Source: Chloracidobacterium sp. N (lineage in GTDB: Bacteria > Acidobacteriota > Blastocatellia > Chloracidobacteriales > Chloracidobacteriaceae). Taken from it: a DNA stretch of 64,000 nucleotides. The stretch spans positions 124,001 through 188,000 of the forward strand of contig NZ_CP072643.1 of the NCBI RefSeq assembly GCF_018304765.1. Direction: 5' to 3'. Position numbers and translations under genes: made by a program. Below the pieces are notes generated by a model that worked only from the letters and a program-made list of their open reading frames with translations, was not told the origin of the DNA and ran no database searches. Of this stretch, positions 23,910-33,200 are shown piece by piece. The number at the start of each line of letters is the position of its first letter. Position 1 is the stretch's first letter.

Positions 23910-25457
23910 TTATCCGTTGGGTGAACCAAGCAGCCGCTCGCGCAGCTCACGCTTGAGCAGCTTGCCGGCAGCGCTGATGGGCAGGGCGTCGAAAAACCGT
24001 ACTGCCTTGGGCACCTTGTAGCCCGCCAGACGGTCGCGCAAAAAGGCGATGAGTTCCGGCTCGGTGGCGGTCATATCCGGCTTCAGCACGACGCAGGCCA
24101 CCCCGACTTCGCCCCACTTGGGGTCAGGAACGCCCACAACGGCGCACATGGCCACGGCCGGATGGGCATAGAGCGCCTGTTCGATTTCAGCCGGATAGAC
24201 GTTTTCGCCGCCGGAAATGAACATGTCCTTCTTGCGGTCCACAATGAAGAAGTAGCCTTCGGCGTCCTGCCGCGCCATGTCGCCGGTATGGAACCACCCT
24301 TCAGCGTCGCGGCTGGCCGCCGTGGCTTCCGGGTTGCCAAAATAGCCGGATGAGCCGGACGGCCCCCGCAGTACCAGCTCGCCGGGTGTATCCGGCGGCA
24401 GTTTGTGACCTTGCTCGTCCACCACGGCGGCTTCGACAAAGAAGTTGGGCCGCCCAATCGAGCCAGCTTTGCGTTCGGCATCTTCCGGTGCCAGGGCAAA
24501 GACGCCGGGACCGAACTCGGTCATCCCAAAACCCTGCTTGAAACAAATACCCTTGGCCGTCCGGTAGGCTTCGATAACGGGCAACGGCAGCGGCGCGCCC
24601 CCGCTGGTGCAGAAGCGCAGCGAAGACAGATCGGCGGTGTCCCAGTTGGGCGCGGCCTGCATCATCTGGTACATCGTCGGGACGCCGGCAAAGACCGTCA
24701 CCCGCTCGCGGGCGATGAGGTCGAGTGTTTGTGCGGCGTCAAATTGCCGCACCAGAATGGTCGTTCCGCCCAGAATGGCCAGCGGGACGGTATAGACAAA
24801 CAGACCGCCGGTGTGAAACAGCGGAAACACATTCAGATAGCGGTCGCCATGACGCAGGTCATGGATGACTGTGTTGAGGGTGTTCCATGCGATCTGCCGG
24901 TGCGAAATGGCTGCGGCTTTGGGCGTGCCGGTCGTTCCGCCGGTAAAGATGAGCGCCGCAATGTCTTCTGGTTGCACCGGCATCGGGATGAAATCCGGCG
25001 CCGGGGTTGCCAGCCAGTCGGCAAGGGGCAGGCTGTCGGCCACCGGCTGGGAATCGAGATGGACGAGGTGTATCCCGGCCAGTTCGCCGGTCTCCTGCAT
25101 GGCGCTGACCGTCGGGACGAAATCGGCGCCAAAGGCCAGCACGCGCGGGCGAAGCTGCCCCAGGATGGTCAGTTGTTCCCGCCAGTGAAGCCGCCAGTTG
25201 AACGGCACGTGCAGCGCGCCGAGCTTGGCGCAGGCAAAGAACAAGTCGAGATGTTCGATGCCATCGCGGGCAAGAATGGCCACCCGGTCGCCGGCGGTGA
25301 CACCCAGCCGGCGCAGAGCAGCAGCGACGCGCGTGGCCCGCTCATTGGCTTCGGCAAAGGTCAGGCGAAGCGGCTCCGGCTTTGAAGCATCCACGAAGGC
25401 CAACGCTTCCGGCGAATACACGGCGCGTCGTCCAAGGTAATCACCCAGCCCAATCAT
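23910..25457 (-). CDS. Acyl-CoA/acyl-AMP ligase (ANL superfamily), ligase B
   Basis: An AMP-forming acyl adenylating enzyme of about 515 residues. The P-loop motif TGGTTGTPKAAA is near residue 170, followed by FGMTEFGPGVFAL, the YFGNPEAT and GWFHTGD signature (A5-A7), the hinge DRKKDMFISGGENVYPAEIE and the C-terminal catalytic lysine in PISAAGKLLKREL. The start at 25457 has GGAGG eleven bases upstream and overlaps the end of the KAS III-like gene by four bases, showing translational coupling. It is the last gene of the PhaR-led operon. The substrate is likely a fatty or hydroxy-fatty acid; this is inferred from family and context. Confidence 0.9.
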   Translation of the reverse strand: MIGLGDYLGRRAVYSPEALAFVDASKPEPLRLTFAEANERATRVAAALRRLGVTAGDRVAILARDGIEHLDLFFACAKLGALHVPFNWRLHWREQLTILGQLRPRVLAFGADFVPTVSAMQETGELAGIHLVHLDSQPVADSLPLADWLATPAPDFIPMPVQPEDIAALIFTGGTTGTPKAAAISHRQIAWNTLNTVIHDLRHGDRYLNVFPLFHTGGLFVYTVPLAILGGTTILVRQFDAAQTLDLIARERVTVFAGVPTMYQMMQAAPNWDTADLSSLRFCTSGGAPLPLPVIEAYRTAKGICFKQGFGMTEFGPGVFALAPEDAERKAGSIGRPNFFVEAAVVDEQGHKLPPDTPGELVLRGPSGSSGYFGNPEATAASRDAEGWFHTGDMARQDAEGYFFIVDRKKDMFISGGENVYPAEIEQALYAHPAVAMCAVVGVPDPKWGEVGVACVVLKPDMTATEPELIAFLRDRLAGYKVPKAVRFFDALPISAAGKLLKRELRERLLGSPNG

Positions 25458-26455
25458 CCTTGCTGCCACCTCCAGACAGAAGCTGCCAGCGCAATCCCGC
25501 CGCCGCTGGCGCAGAAGACGACGAGTTGCCCCGGACGCAAACCGCGCCGCGTCACAACCAGGTCATCGAGCGCCATAGGCAGACAGGCCGAGCCGGTGTA
25601 GCCCCACTTGTCCATGACCCAGTGCGTCTTTGCGAGCGGTTGTCCGAGTTGCTGCATCACCATTTCGATGGTGCGCAGGTTGATTTGCGTAAACAGGAAC
25701 CAGTCCACGTCATCGAGGGCGTGGTTGGTTTTGTCAAGCGCCGCGCGGATGAGTTGGGGCCAGTATTCCGTATTGAAGGTGCGTGGAAACTTGCGAACAA
25801 ACTGCACCTTGGGCGGCCCATACGTGGCGAGTGTCTCCGGTGTACAGGGGCGGAAAGCGCCGCCGGTGTAAATACCCATGGCGTCGTGGAACGCACCAAG
25901 GGCCTGAAGCTTGCCGGCGAGAAAGCCCGGACGTTCGGCGGCGCCAAGGATGACGGCCCCGGCGCCATCGGCAAACAACGTGGCGGTGTACTTATCGTTT
26001 GGGTCGAGAAAGCGGCTCATGGCATAGCCGCCGGCAACGAGAATGTAGCGGTAGTCGGTGTCACCCAGAAGCGTCAGCGCCCCCTGATTGAGCGCCGTGA
26101 CCCAGCCGGCGCAGGCGGCGTTGAGGTCAAACGTACCAGCGCGCGATGCTCCCAGCTTCGCCTGAACGGCGGAAGCCGTTGCCGGCGAAAGGTAATCCGG
26201 CGTGTCCGTGGCGACGATGATGAGGTCCAGGTCGGTTGGATTCAGTTGCGCCCGTTCGAGCGCCTGGCGGGCTGCGGCCGTCACCATGTCGGAGGTGGTC
26301 TCACCTTCGCTCAGGTAGCGCCGTTCGTGGATGCCAACATTGGCCACCAGCCAGTCTCCGACCGGTTCGCCAAAACGCTCGTCAAAGACCGCGTTGGGCA
26401 CGACCTGGGCGGGGACATAACAGCCGGTGGCAAGAATCTGTACGTGGCGCGACAT
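25454..26455 (-). CDS. KAS III (FabH-like) thiolase-fold enzyme with altered catalytic triad
   Basis: A 333-residue FabH-type protein. The nucleophilic cysteine is intact at C115 in FDLNAACAGW. The position of the FabH histidine (VPHQANLR in E. coli) reads LFTQINLR, so His is replaced by Thr256. The position of the FabH asparagine (HGNTSAAS) reads WGYTGSAC, so Asn is replaced by Tyr286. Without His and Asn the usual malonyl decarboxylation is not expected, so an acyltransferase or non-decarboxylative condensation is more likely. The remaining fold landmarks (ADGAGAVILG, CASGGGIAL) are present. The start MSRHVQILAT at 26455 matches family starts. It lies between a hydrolase and ligase B in one operon. 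Confidence 0.88.
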   Translation of the reverse strand: MSRHVQILATGCYVPAQVVPNAVFDERFGEPVGDWLVANVGIHERRYLSEGETTSDMVTAAARQALERAQLNPTDLDLIIVATDTPDYLSPATASAVQAKLGASRAGTFDLNAACAGWVTALNQGALTLLGDTDYRYILVAGGYAMSRFLDPNDKYTATLFADGAGAVILGAAERPGFLAGKLQALGAFHDAMGIYTGGAFRPCTPETLATYGPPKVQFVRKFPRTFNTEYWPQLIRAALDKTNHALDDVDWFLFTQINLRTIEMVMQQLGQPLAKTHWVMDKWGYTGSACLPMALDDLVVTRRGLRPGQLVVFCASGGGIALAASVWRWQQG

Positions 26456-26480
26456 GGGCGCACTCCTTCTGTGGCTGCCG

Positions 26481-27302
26481 TCAGACCGATGCGTCTTCCG
26501 GGGTGCGACCAAAAAAACTGGCCAGCGCGGCAGCGGTTTCCTGGGGTTTCTCGATGGGGAACAGATGTCCGGCGTCGGGGATGATGACGGTTTCCGCGTG
26601 GGGCAGTTTGGCCTTGAGAAGCTCGACATTGCCGGGCGGCACCACCTGGTCGAGTTCCCCGGCCAGCAACAGGGTCGGGCAGGTAATGGCGCTGATGCGT
26701 TCCGCTGCGTCATGAGTCGCGCCGGCCACAAGCTGGCTCTGGAAAGCTGCGGGCGGCACGGGCGTCGTCAGCCGGTAGGCAATCAGGGCTTCGAGCATTG
26801 GCGGTTTGGCGGCGAGAAAGGTGGGCGCCACAGCCGTTTCCAGCCCCCGGCGGATGAGTTCCATCGGGTCGAGGTTCCGGTCGAGCATGAGAACGGCCAT
26901 AGCCGCCGGCGTCGGCGGGATGGACTGCGGGCCGCCAAAACTCGTGCCGGCCAGAACGAGCTTCTGCACCCGCTCCGGCGCGGCCAGCGTCAATTCCTGC
27001 GCAATGAAGCCCCCCAGGGAATGGCCGACGACGATGACGCGGTCGAGCGCCAGGGCGTCCAGGACGCCCAGCATGTCGGCAGCCATCTGGGCGGTGGTGT
27101 AGGGCCCGGCCGGCTTGTCGCTGCGCCCGGCGCCCCGGTTGGCCGGCATGATGAGCCGGTAATGGTCCCGCAGGTAGGGTGCCACCGACTGCGCCCAGAA
27201 CCATTCGTCATAGCCAAGGCCGGCAATGCACAGGACGGGCGGATACGGGCCGCCGGTGTCTTCGACATAGAGGTTGATCCCGTTGGTGGTCAGGCAGGGC
27301 AT
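26481..27302 (-). CDS. Alpha/beta hydrolase
   Basis: A 273-residue cytoplasmic alpha/beta hydrolase with a full catalytic triad: Ser95 in VVGHSLGGF, an aspartate in LLLAGELDQVVPPG, and a histidine in IPDAGHLFPIE. The oxyanion-hole region is CIAGLGYDEW. The closest pattern is 3-oxoadipate enol-lactonase/BioH-like esterases. It lies 25 bases after ligase A and 25 bases before the KAS III-like gene in one direction, so it is probably a thioesterase or lactonase acting on the same acyl intermediate. Because the nucleophile is Ser rather than Asp it is not an OleB/haloalkane-dehalogenase type. Substrate is unknown. Confidence 0.88.
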   Translation of the reverse strand: MPCLTTNGINLYVEDTGGPYPPVLCIAGLGYDEWFWAQSVAPYLRDHYRLIMPANRGAGRSDKPAGPYTTAQMAADMLGVLDALALDRVIVVGHSLGGFIAQELTLAAPERVQKLVLAGTSFGGPQSIPPTPAAMAVLMLDRNLDPMELIRRGLETAVAPTFLAAKPPMLEALIAYRLTTPVPPAAFQSQLVAGATHDAAERISAITCPTLLLAGELDQVVPPGNVELLKAKLPHAETVIIPDAGHLFPIEKPQETAAALASFFGRTPEDASV

Positions 27303-27327
27303 TGGCTGGTTCCTTTCCTGTGGGGTG

Positions 27328-28872
27328 TCAATGTGGTGCGTCCGGTTGGGTGAGTTGTGCCCGCAGCGTCACTTTGTCCACCTTGTGGGCGCCGGTTTTG
27401 GGAAGGGCCGGCAGGCGAATGAAGCGTTTGGGAACTTTGTAACCGGCCAGCCGGGCGCGGCAGAATGCGGTCAGTTCGGCATCGGAGCATTCCCCGGTCA
27501 GGACGACAAAGGCCACGCCGACCTCGCCCCAGGTTGGGTCAGGAACGCCCAGCACGGCGGCTTCGGCGACCGCCGGACATTCGTACAGCACACTTTCGAC
27601 CTCGGCCGGATAGACGTTTTCGCCGCCGGAAATGAACATGTCCTTGAGCCGGCCGACAATGCGGAAGCATCCGTCGCCGTCGCAGGTTGCCAAATCGCCT
27701 GTATGGAGCCAGCTTTCGGCGTCGAGCGCCGCGGCCGTGGCGGCCGTATTGTTCCAGTAGCCTGAGAAAAGGTGCGGCCCGCGCAGGCACAGCTCCCCCA
27801 CTTCGTCGGTGGTGCAGGGGGTGCCGTCCGACCGCACAAGCCGGGCTTCGACGGACCAGAGCGGATAGCCGACGGCGCCGGGTTTGCTGTGGACTTCGGC
27901 ATCCGGCAGCCAGAAGTTGTTGGGGCCGGCTTCGGTCAGTCCATAGCCGGTTCTGAAGGCGACGCCCTTGGCCCGAAACGCTTCAAACACGGGCATCGGG
28001 CAGGGCGCGCCACCGCTGATGACAAAGCGGAGCCGGCTGAAGTCCGCCGTGGCCCAGCGGGGATGCCGCTGAAGCTCAATAAACATCGTGGGCACGCCAA
28101 AGAGGATCGTCACGCCGTGATGCTCGATGGCGTCAAAGGTTTGTTCCGGCGCAAACCCGCTGGCGACAATACTCGTGCCGCCAGTGGCGACGAGCGGCGC
28201 GGTGAGGACGTTCAGCCCGCCCGTGTGGAACAGCGGCGCGTCGAGCAGCGTCACGTCGTCGGGCCGTATGCCCCAGGACAGCACCGTATTGATGGCATTG
28301 GCAAAGATGGCGCGGTGGGAGAGGACGGCTCCTTTGGGCGTACCGGTGGAGCCGCCGGTGTAGCAGACCACCCAGGGGGATTCGGGCGTGATGGGCGGCG
28401 GCGGCATCGGCGTTGTGGGACAGGTGGCACGTTCGCCAAGGGCGATGGCCGTGGGGTCGCTGTCATCGAGACTGACGCGCTGGAGCGCGTGCGGCTGGGC
28501 CAGTTCGGCGGCTGTTTCACGGTGGGTGGCATCGGCCAGGATGGCGACCGGGGCTGCGTCCGCAACCAGCGTTGCCAGTTCGCGCCGGCTCAGCCGCCAG
28601 TTGAGGTTTTGCAGGATGCCGCCGAGTTGTCCCAGGGCAAACCAAATGTCGAGGTAGGCGACGCTGTTGCGCGCCAGGACGGCAACGCGGTCGCCGGGGC
28701 GGACGCCCAGCCGGTCATGCAGAAAGTGTGCCGTTTGATTGACGCGCTCGAACCACTGGCGATACGTCACCGACGCATAGTCCTGCGCGGCATCCCGCAG
28801 CGCGATGCGGTCGGGGGAAAGCCGCGCGCGAATGGCCAGCCAGTCAAATGTCGGAGCCGGGAGAACAGTCAT
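27328..28872 (-). CDS. Acyl-CoA/acyl-AMP ligase (ANL superfamily), ligase A
   Basis: A 514-residue AMP-forming ligase. Motifs are CYTGGSTGTPKGAVLSHRA (P-loop), TGYGLTEAGPNNF, SWLHTGDLAT, the hinge GRLKDMFISGGENVYPAEVE and the C-terminal LPKTGAHKVDK. The last motif carries the acyl-AMP forming lysine. It is about a third to 40 percent alike, by eye, to ligase B and is probably a divergent partner with another substrate. Its ATG overlaps the phaR stop codon (ATGA), which couples its translation to the PhaR regulator and ties the operon to polyester or storage metabolism. Confidence 0.9.
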   Translation of the reverse strand: MTVLPAPTFDWLAIRARLSPDRIALRDAAQDYASVTYRQWFERVNQTAHFLHDRLGVRPGDRVAVLARNSVAYLDIWFALGQLGGILQNLNWRLSRRELATLVADAAPVAILADATHRETAAELAQPHALQRVSLDDSDPTAIALGERATCPTTPMPPPPITPESPWVVCYTGGSTGTPKGAVLSHRAIFANAINTVLSWGIRPDDVTLLDAPLFHTGGLNVLTAPLVATGGTSIVASGFAPEQTFDAIEHHGVTILFGVPTMFIELQRHPRWATADFSRLRFVISGGAPCPMPVFEAFRAKGVAFRTGYGLTEAGPNNFWLPDAEVHSKPGAVGYPLWSVEARLVRSDGTPCTTDEVGELCLRGPHLFSGYWNNTAATAAALDAESWLHTGDLATCDGDGCFRIVGRLKDMFISGGENVYPAEVESVLYECPAVAEAAVLGVPDPTWGEVGVAFVVLTGECSDAELTAFCRARLAGYKVPKRFIRLPALPKTGAHKVDKVTLRAQLTQPDAPH

Positions 28873-29402
28873 GACGGGGAACGACGGCTTTTGCGCTCCG
28901 TCTGGCGCCTGGGTTGGTCTTTGGATTGGTTTTTGGACTGGCGTCTGGCCGGCCGTTTGGCGGCCAACCGGGCTGGCGGCGGCGCTGGAACGGGACTGAC
29001 CGCGTCAGCGTCCGCGCTGCCGAGTCCGGACATGGCCGCGCCGAGGTTGAGCCATTCCCGGAACCGTCGGTCAAATTCCTGACGCGTCTTGAGATAGGCT
29101 TCGAGACTGGCCGTGAGGTAGTTTTGAAAGAAGTCCTGAAGCGTTTCCCCCTGCAGGCGGATGAGTTGCAGCAGGAAGGACACCGGCAGCAGGTTTTGGC
29201 GCAGTTTTTCTTCTTCGAGAATGATGTTGACAAGCACCGGCTTGGTGACATCCTCGCCGGTGCGCGAGTCCACGACGCGAATATCGTACCCCTGGCGGAT
29301 GATGTCCACCACGTCCTGGCTGGTCAGGTACCCCCCGGACGCCGTGTCATAGAGCCGACGGTTGCCGTAGCGTTTGATGGTACGTGTGTCAGGCATAGGC
29401 AT
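28869..29402 (-). CDS. phaR: Polyhydroxyalkanoate synthesis regulator PhaR-like protein
   Basis: The N-terminal 60 residues carry the PHB/PHA accumulation regulator DNA-binding domain: TIKRYGNRRLYDTASGGYLT, then QDVVDIIRQGYDIRVVDSRTGEDVT. A second conserved segment (VLVNIILEEE..., QLIRLQGETLQDFFQNYL) completes the PhaR pattern. The C-terminus is a highly basic Lys/Arg/Gln tail (about 45 residues). In known systems PhaR represses phasin and its own genes, and is released when it binds nascent polymer. The start at 29402 (MPMPDTRTIKR) matches the family. It leads an operon with ligase A, the hydrolase, the KAS III-like enzyme and ligase B. The basic tail is longer than usual. Confidence 0.9.
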   Translation of the reverse strand: MPMPDTRTIKRYGNRRLYDTASGGYLTSQDVVDIIRQGYDIRVVDSRTGEDVTKPVLVNIILEEEKLRQNLLPVSFLLQLIRLQGETLQDFFQNYLTASLEAYLKTRQEFDRRFREWLNLGAAMSGLGSADADAVSPVPAPPPARLAAKRPARRQSKNQSKDQPRRQTERKSRRSPS

Positions 29403-29418
29403 TGGCGCGTCATGGGCC

Positions 29419-29447
29419 GTTTTACGCAATTGCTTGACATGCGTCAA
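29419..29447 (-). promoter_or_regulatory. Candidate sigma70 promoter and palindromic operator of the phaR operon
   Basis: Reading leftward, TTGACG (29447-29442), 17 bases, and TAAAAC (29424-29419) form a reasonable -35/-10 pair. The -35 box is half of the palindrome TTGAC-N4-GTCAA (29434-29447), and a second palindrome TTGCTGCAA lies just upstream (29463-29471). A repressor bound here would block RNA polymerase, consistent with PhaR autoregulation. Confidence 0.5.
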
Positions 29448-29657
29448 TACCTATCTTTGAAATTGCTGCAATAAGTCAGGTTGTTGTTTTGTGCCAATGC
29501 GAAAAGACACCGGCTGCCTGGCTCCGTCTGGTGTTTGCTGTCATCCCGGCAAAGCCGGGCCGCGGCCTGTGGGTGGCGCGCTGCCGGGTGAGACTGTGAG
29601 TTGGCCGTATCTGTGGGTTTGCCGGGTGGCAGGGATTGGAGGGCTGGTGCTGGTGCG

Positions 29658-30104
29658 CTACCGCAGCGTCCCCGGGCGGTACAGGATGACGACGACCTCA
29701 CGCCCGCCGAAGGCCGTCTCGGCCACGGCCATCGCCGCAAACCGGAATCCTTCACACCCGGCCTCAGCGAGTTCCTTCTGCATGGTCGAGGTCCGGGAAG
29801 TCGCCAGCAGTTTGTACTCGAATTCGGTTCCCAGCGGGGCCGTGCGCGACATGATGACGACGCATTCGTTGCCGCCAAAGGCCGTCTCGCCGCCCATGAC
29901 GCCCTCGAAACGAAAGCCCTCCCGGGCCGCTTCATTCATTTCCCGCTCCATCGTCGAGGTTTTTGACGTGGCCAGGAGGCGGTATTCGATGTTTTGGTCA
30001 GAAGCAGCCGGGCGTTCCGGGTTCCTTGCCATTTGCGCCCAAGCCGGGGTGGTGATGCTCAGACTGAAAAACAACAACAGGCCAAACAGTGATTTGACAG
30101 GCAC
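29658..30104 (-). CDS. Exported protein made of two near-identical repeats
   Basis: A GTG at 30104, preceded by GGAGAG at about nine bases, gives a 148-residue product with a signal peptide ([20 protein letters not shown], cleavage near AWAQM). The mature protein is almost entirely two direct repeats of about 48 residues. Each begins EY(R/K)LLATS(K/R)TSTM and continues through an E-G-F-R-F helix to ETAFGG and a VV(I)M/ILYR strand. The repeat resembles DUF4177-like small alpha/beta domains, in which a helix packs on a hairpin. The gene is monocistronic between phaR and the RND operon. No enzymatic motif is visible and the function is unknown. Confidence 0.72.
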   Translation of the reverse strand: MPVKSLFGLLLFFSLSITTPAWAQMARNPERPAASDQNIEYRLLATSKTSTMEREMNEAAREGFRFEGVMGGETAFGGNECVVIMSRTAPLGTEFEYKLLATSRTSTMQKELAEAGCEGFRFAAMAVAETAFGGREVVVILYRPGTLR

Positions 30105-30272
30105 AGGACATGCTCTCCGGGTATTGTGAATATGAGTGTGGTTGGTCGTCTGGATAAGATGCCGACCGTTCGGGGTCAAGCCCAAAATTGAAAGGGCGTG
30201 GGTAAAAAACATCCCACGTTGCCTTTCGGGCTGAAGCGTCCAGGGGGTTGTCGCAAACGACAGAAAACCGGC

Positions 30273-33200
30273 TCAGGTTTCACCGGTGGTTTTGGCCGGT
30301 TGTTCCGTGGGGTCGGCTTTGTCTCTGGCGGGCGACCGGTCGCGCCAGACCCGCCCCAGGGGTTTCCACCGGCCGGCAAGGCCGTGCCAGAAACGGGTGG
30401 CGGCGAGGTCGTCAAAGATGGAATAGGCCACCGGCGTGACCAGCAGCGTCAGCAGCAGGGAGAGACTCTGTCCGCCAATGACCACCAAGGCAATCGAGCG
30501 CCGTTCTTCCGCCCCCGGCCCCGTGCCGATGGCCAGCGGAAGCATCCCGGCCACCAACGCCAGGGTCGTCATCAGGATGGGACGCAGCCGGTTCTGATTC
30601 GCCTGCACAATCGCCGTCTGACGTTCCAACCCCTGCGCCCGAAGCACATTCATCTGGTCAATCTGCAGGATGGAGTTTTTCTTGACGACGCCAAACAACA
30701 CCAGAATCCCCAGCGCCGAATACAGGTTGAGCGTGTCGTTGGTCAGCCACAGGGAGAGCAGGGCAAAGGGCGCCGACAGCGGCAGACTTAACAGAATCGT
30801 GACCGGATGGATGAGGCTCTCAAACTGGGAAGCCAGAATCATGTACATAAACACCACCGAGAGCAGAAAGGCAAAGATGAACTCGGTGAAGGTGCGTTCG
30901 AGTTCGCGCCCACGCCCTGAAACCGCATAGGTGTAAGCTGTGGGCAAGTTCATCTCCGCAACGGCTTTCTTGAGCGCCTCCAGCCGGTCGGCAAGGGCGT
31001 AGCCCGGGCCGACGCCGCCCCGCAGCGATACCTGCCGCTGCCGGTCCAGACGGTCAATGCGTGACGGGCTGGTTTCCTCCGTAATCGTGACCAGGTTGCT
31101 CAGGGGAACAAGTCCGCCCCGCGATGAGGGCACGTACAGGCGCAGGATGGCTTCCCGGTCGTTGCGCTGGCCGTTGACCAGCCGGATTTGCACGTCGTAA
31201 TCCTCGTTGAGCGCCACATCCCGGTAGCGGGAAACCCGGTCATCGCCCCCGACCATGAGCCGCAGACTCGTGGCAATGTCGGCCGTCTCCACGCCCAGGT
31301 CAGCCGCCCGCTGGCGGTCAATCACCACCCGCAGTTCCGGTTTGTCCAGCTTCAGCGTCGTGTCGGTATCCACGATGCCCCCCAACTGCATGGCTTTTTC
31401 CCGGAGCTGTTCGCCATAGCGCGCCAGCGCCACCAGATCGGGGCCACGCAGGACGAAATCAATCTCAAAGTTTCCGCCGCCGATATTGAATGAGGTTGCA
31501 TTGCGCAGGCTGACGCGAAAGGGGGCGTACTTGCGCATTTTGGCGCGCAGGGTCTGCATCAGCTCGCGCTGCGTGAAGTTGCCTTTGAAGGCATCGAGCG
31601 GGCGTCCCCGCCAGGTTTCCCGCCACAGGCGCGTCAGGGAAAAGGTCCGCACGTCATGTGGCACCATGCGGACGTACAGGTTGCCCTGGTTCACCCCGCC
31701 CAGAAACGAGCCGCCAGCCGTGGCCAGCACCAGTGCCACGCCCGGCGTCGTCCGCACGTCCTGTTCGATGGCGCGCATGGTCTCATCCATGGCCGCCAGA
31801 CTCGTGCCTTCCGGGCCGTTCACGTTCATTTCAAACTCCGACTCATCCACATTCGACGGCGTGTATTCCTGCCGGACAGCCTGGTACAGCGGCACCCCGG
31901 AAGCCATGACAAGCAGGACCAGCAGGGAAACTGCCAGGCGATGCCGCAGGGAGAGCCGCAGCAGCGCCAGGTAGGCGCGCTCGATAAGGCCGTAGAAACC
32001 GCGTCGGGAGGCCGCCGGCCGGTGCGCCGAGCCGTGCTGGGCCGCCGCGTCCGCCGCCCGGAGCAGCCGTGAACTCATCATCGGCGTCAGGGTGAAGGAC
32101 ACCAGCAGCGAAACGAGAATGGCAACGGCCGCCGTCAGGCCGAACTGATACAGGAAGCGGCCCGAAATCGAGGACATAAACGACACCGGCAGGAAGATGA
32201 CGACCAGTGAAAGCGTGGTGGCCAGCACGGCCAGTCCAATCTCGGCCGTTGCTTCCCGGGCCGCAGCCATTGGCGGCAGTCCCTTTTCCTCGATGAAGCG
32301 GAAGATGTTTTCCAGCACCACGATGGCATCGTCAATGACGACCCCGACCATGAGCACCAGCGCCAGCATTGTGACGCCGTTGAGGGTAAAGCCCAGCGCC
32401 CACATCATGCCGTAGGTTGAAATCACCGAAGCCGGAATGGCGACGCCGGCGATGATGGTCGAGCGCCACGAACGCATAAAGAGCAGCACGGCCAGACAGG
32501 CCAGCAGACTGCCCAGCACCAGGTGGGTCTGAATCTCGTGCAGCGCCGCTTCGATATACCGTGACTGATCGCGGATGATTTCCAGCCGGACATCCCCCGG
32601 AAGCTGCCCCGCCACACGCTCCAGTTCCTGCTTGACGTTGTTGATGACCTCGACCGTGTTGGCGCCGGACTGCCGCCGGATTTCGAGCGTGACGGTCGGC
32701 GTGCCATTCAGCCGCGCCAGTGACCGCGGTTCCTTCGTTCCGTCTTCGACGTAGCCGATGTCGTGAACGTAGATGGGCCGGCCGTTGAGCAGGGCCACGG
32801 TCAGGTTCTCGAAGTCGCGCGGGTCGGTGTAGCGCCCCAGCGTGCGGAGCGTCATTTCGCGTTTGCCGGCATCCACATTGCCGCCGGGAATGTCCGCGTT
32901 CTGGCGCTGGATGGCCTGGCGCACCTGGGTGATGGGAATCCGGTAGGCCGCGAGGCGTTCCGGTTCAACCCAGACGTTGATGGCGCGGTTGAGACCGCCA
33001 ATGATGCGGACCTCCCCGACGCCCCCGGCGCGTTCGAGGCGGATTTTCACGATTTTGTCCGCCAGCTCGGTCAGTTCCCGAAGCGGACGGTCAGCCGACA
33101 GGGCAATGGAGAGCACCGGTGTGCTGTCGTTGTCGAACTTCTGCACCACGGGCGGCAGAGCCTCCACGGGCAGGTCGCGCAGAACGGCATTGATCCGGTC

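Noticed and set aside
23910-28872. OleABCD-type olefin/beta-lactone biosynthesis cluster
   Set aside because: The hydrolase uses Ser rather than the Asp of OleB, no OleD reductase is present, and the KAS III-like enzyme lacks the residues needed for OleA chemistry.
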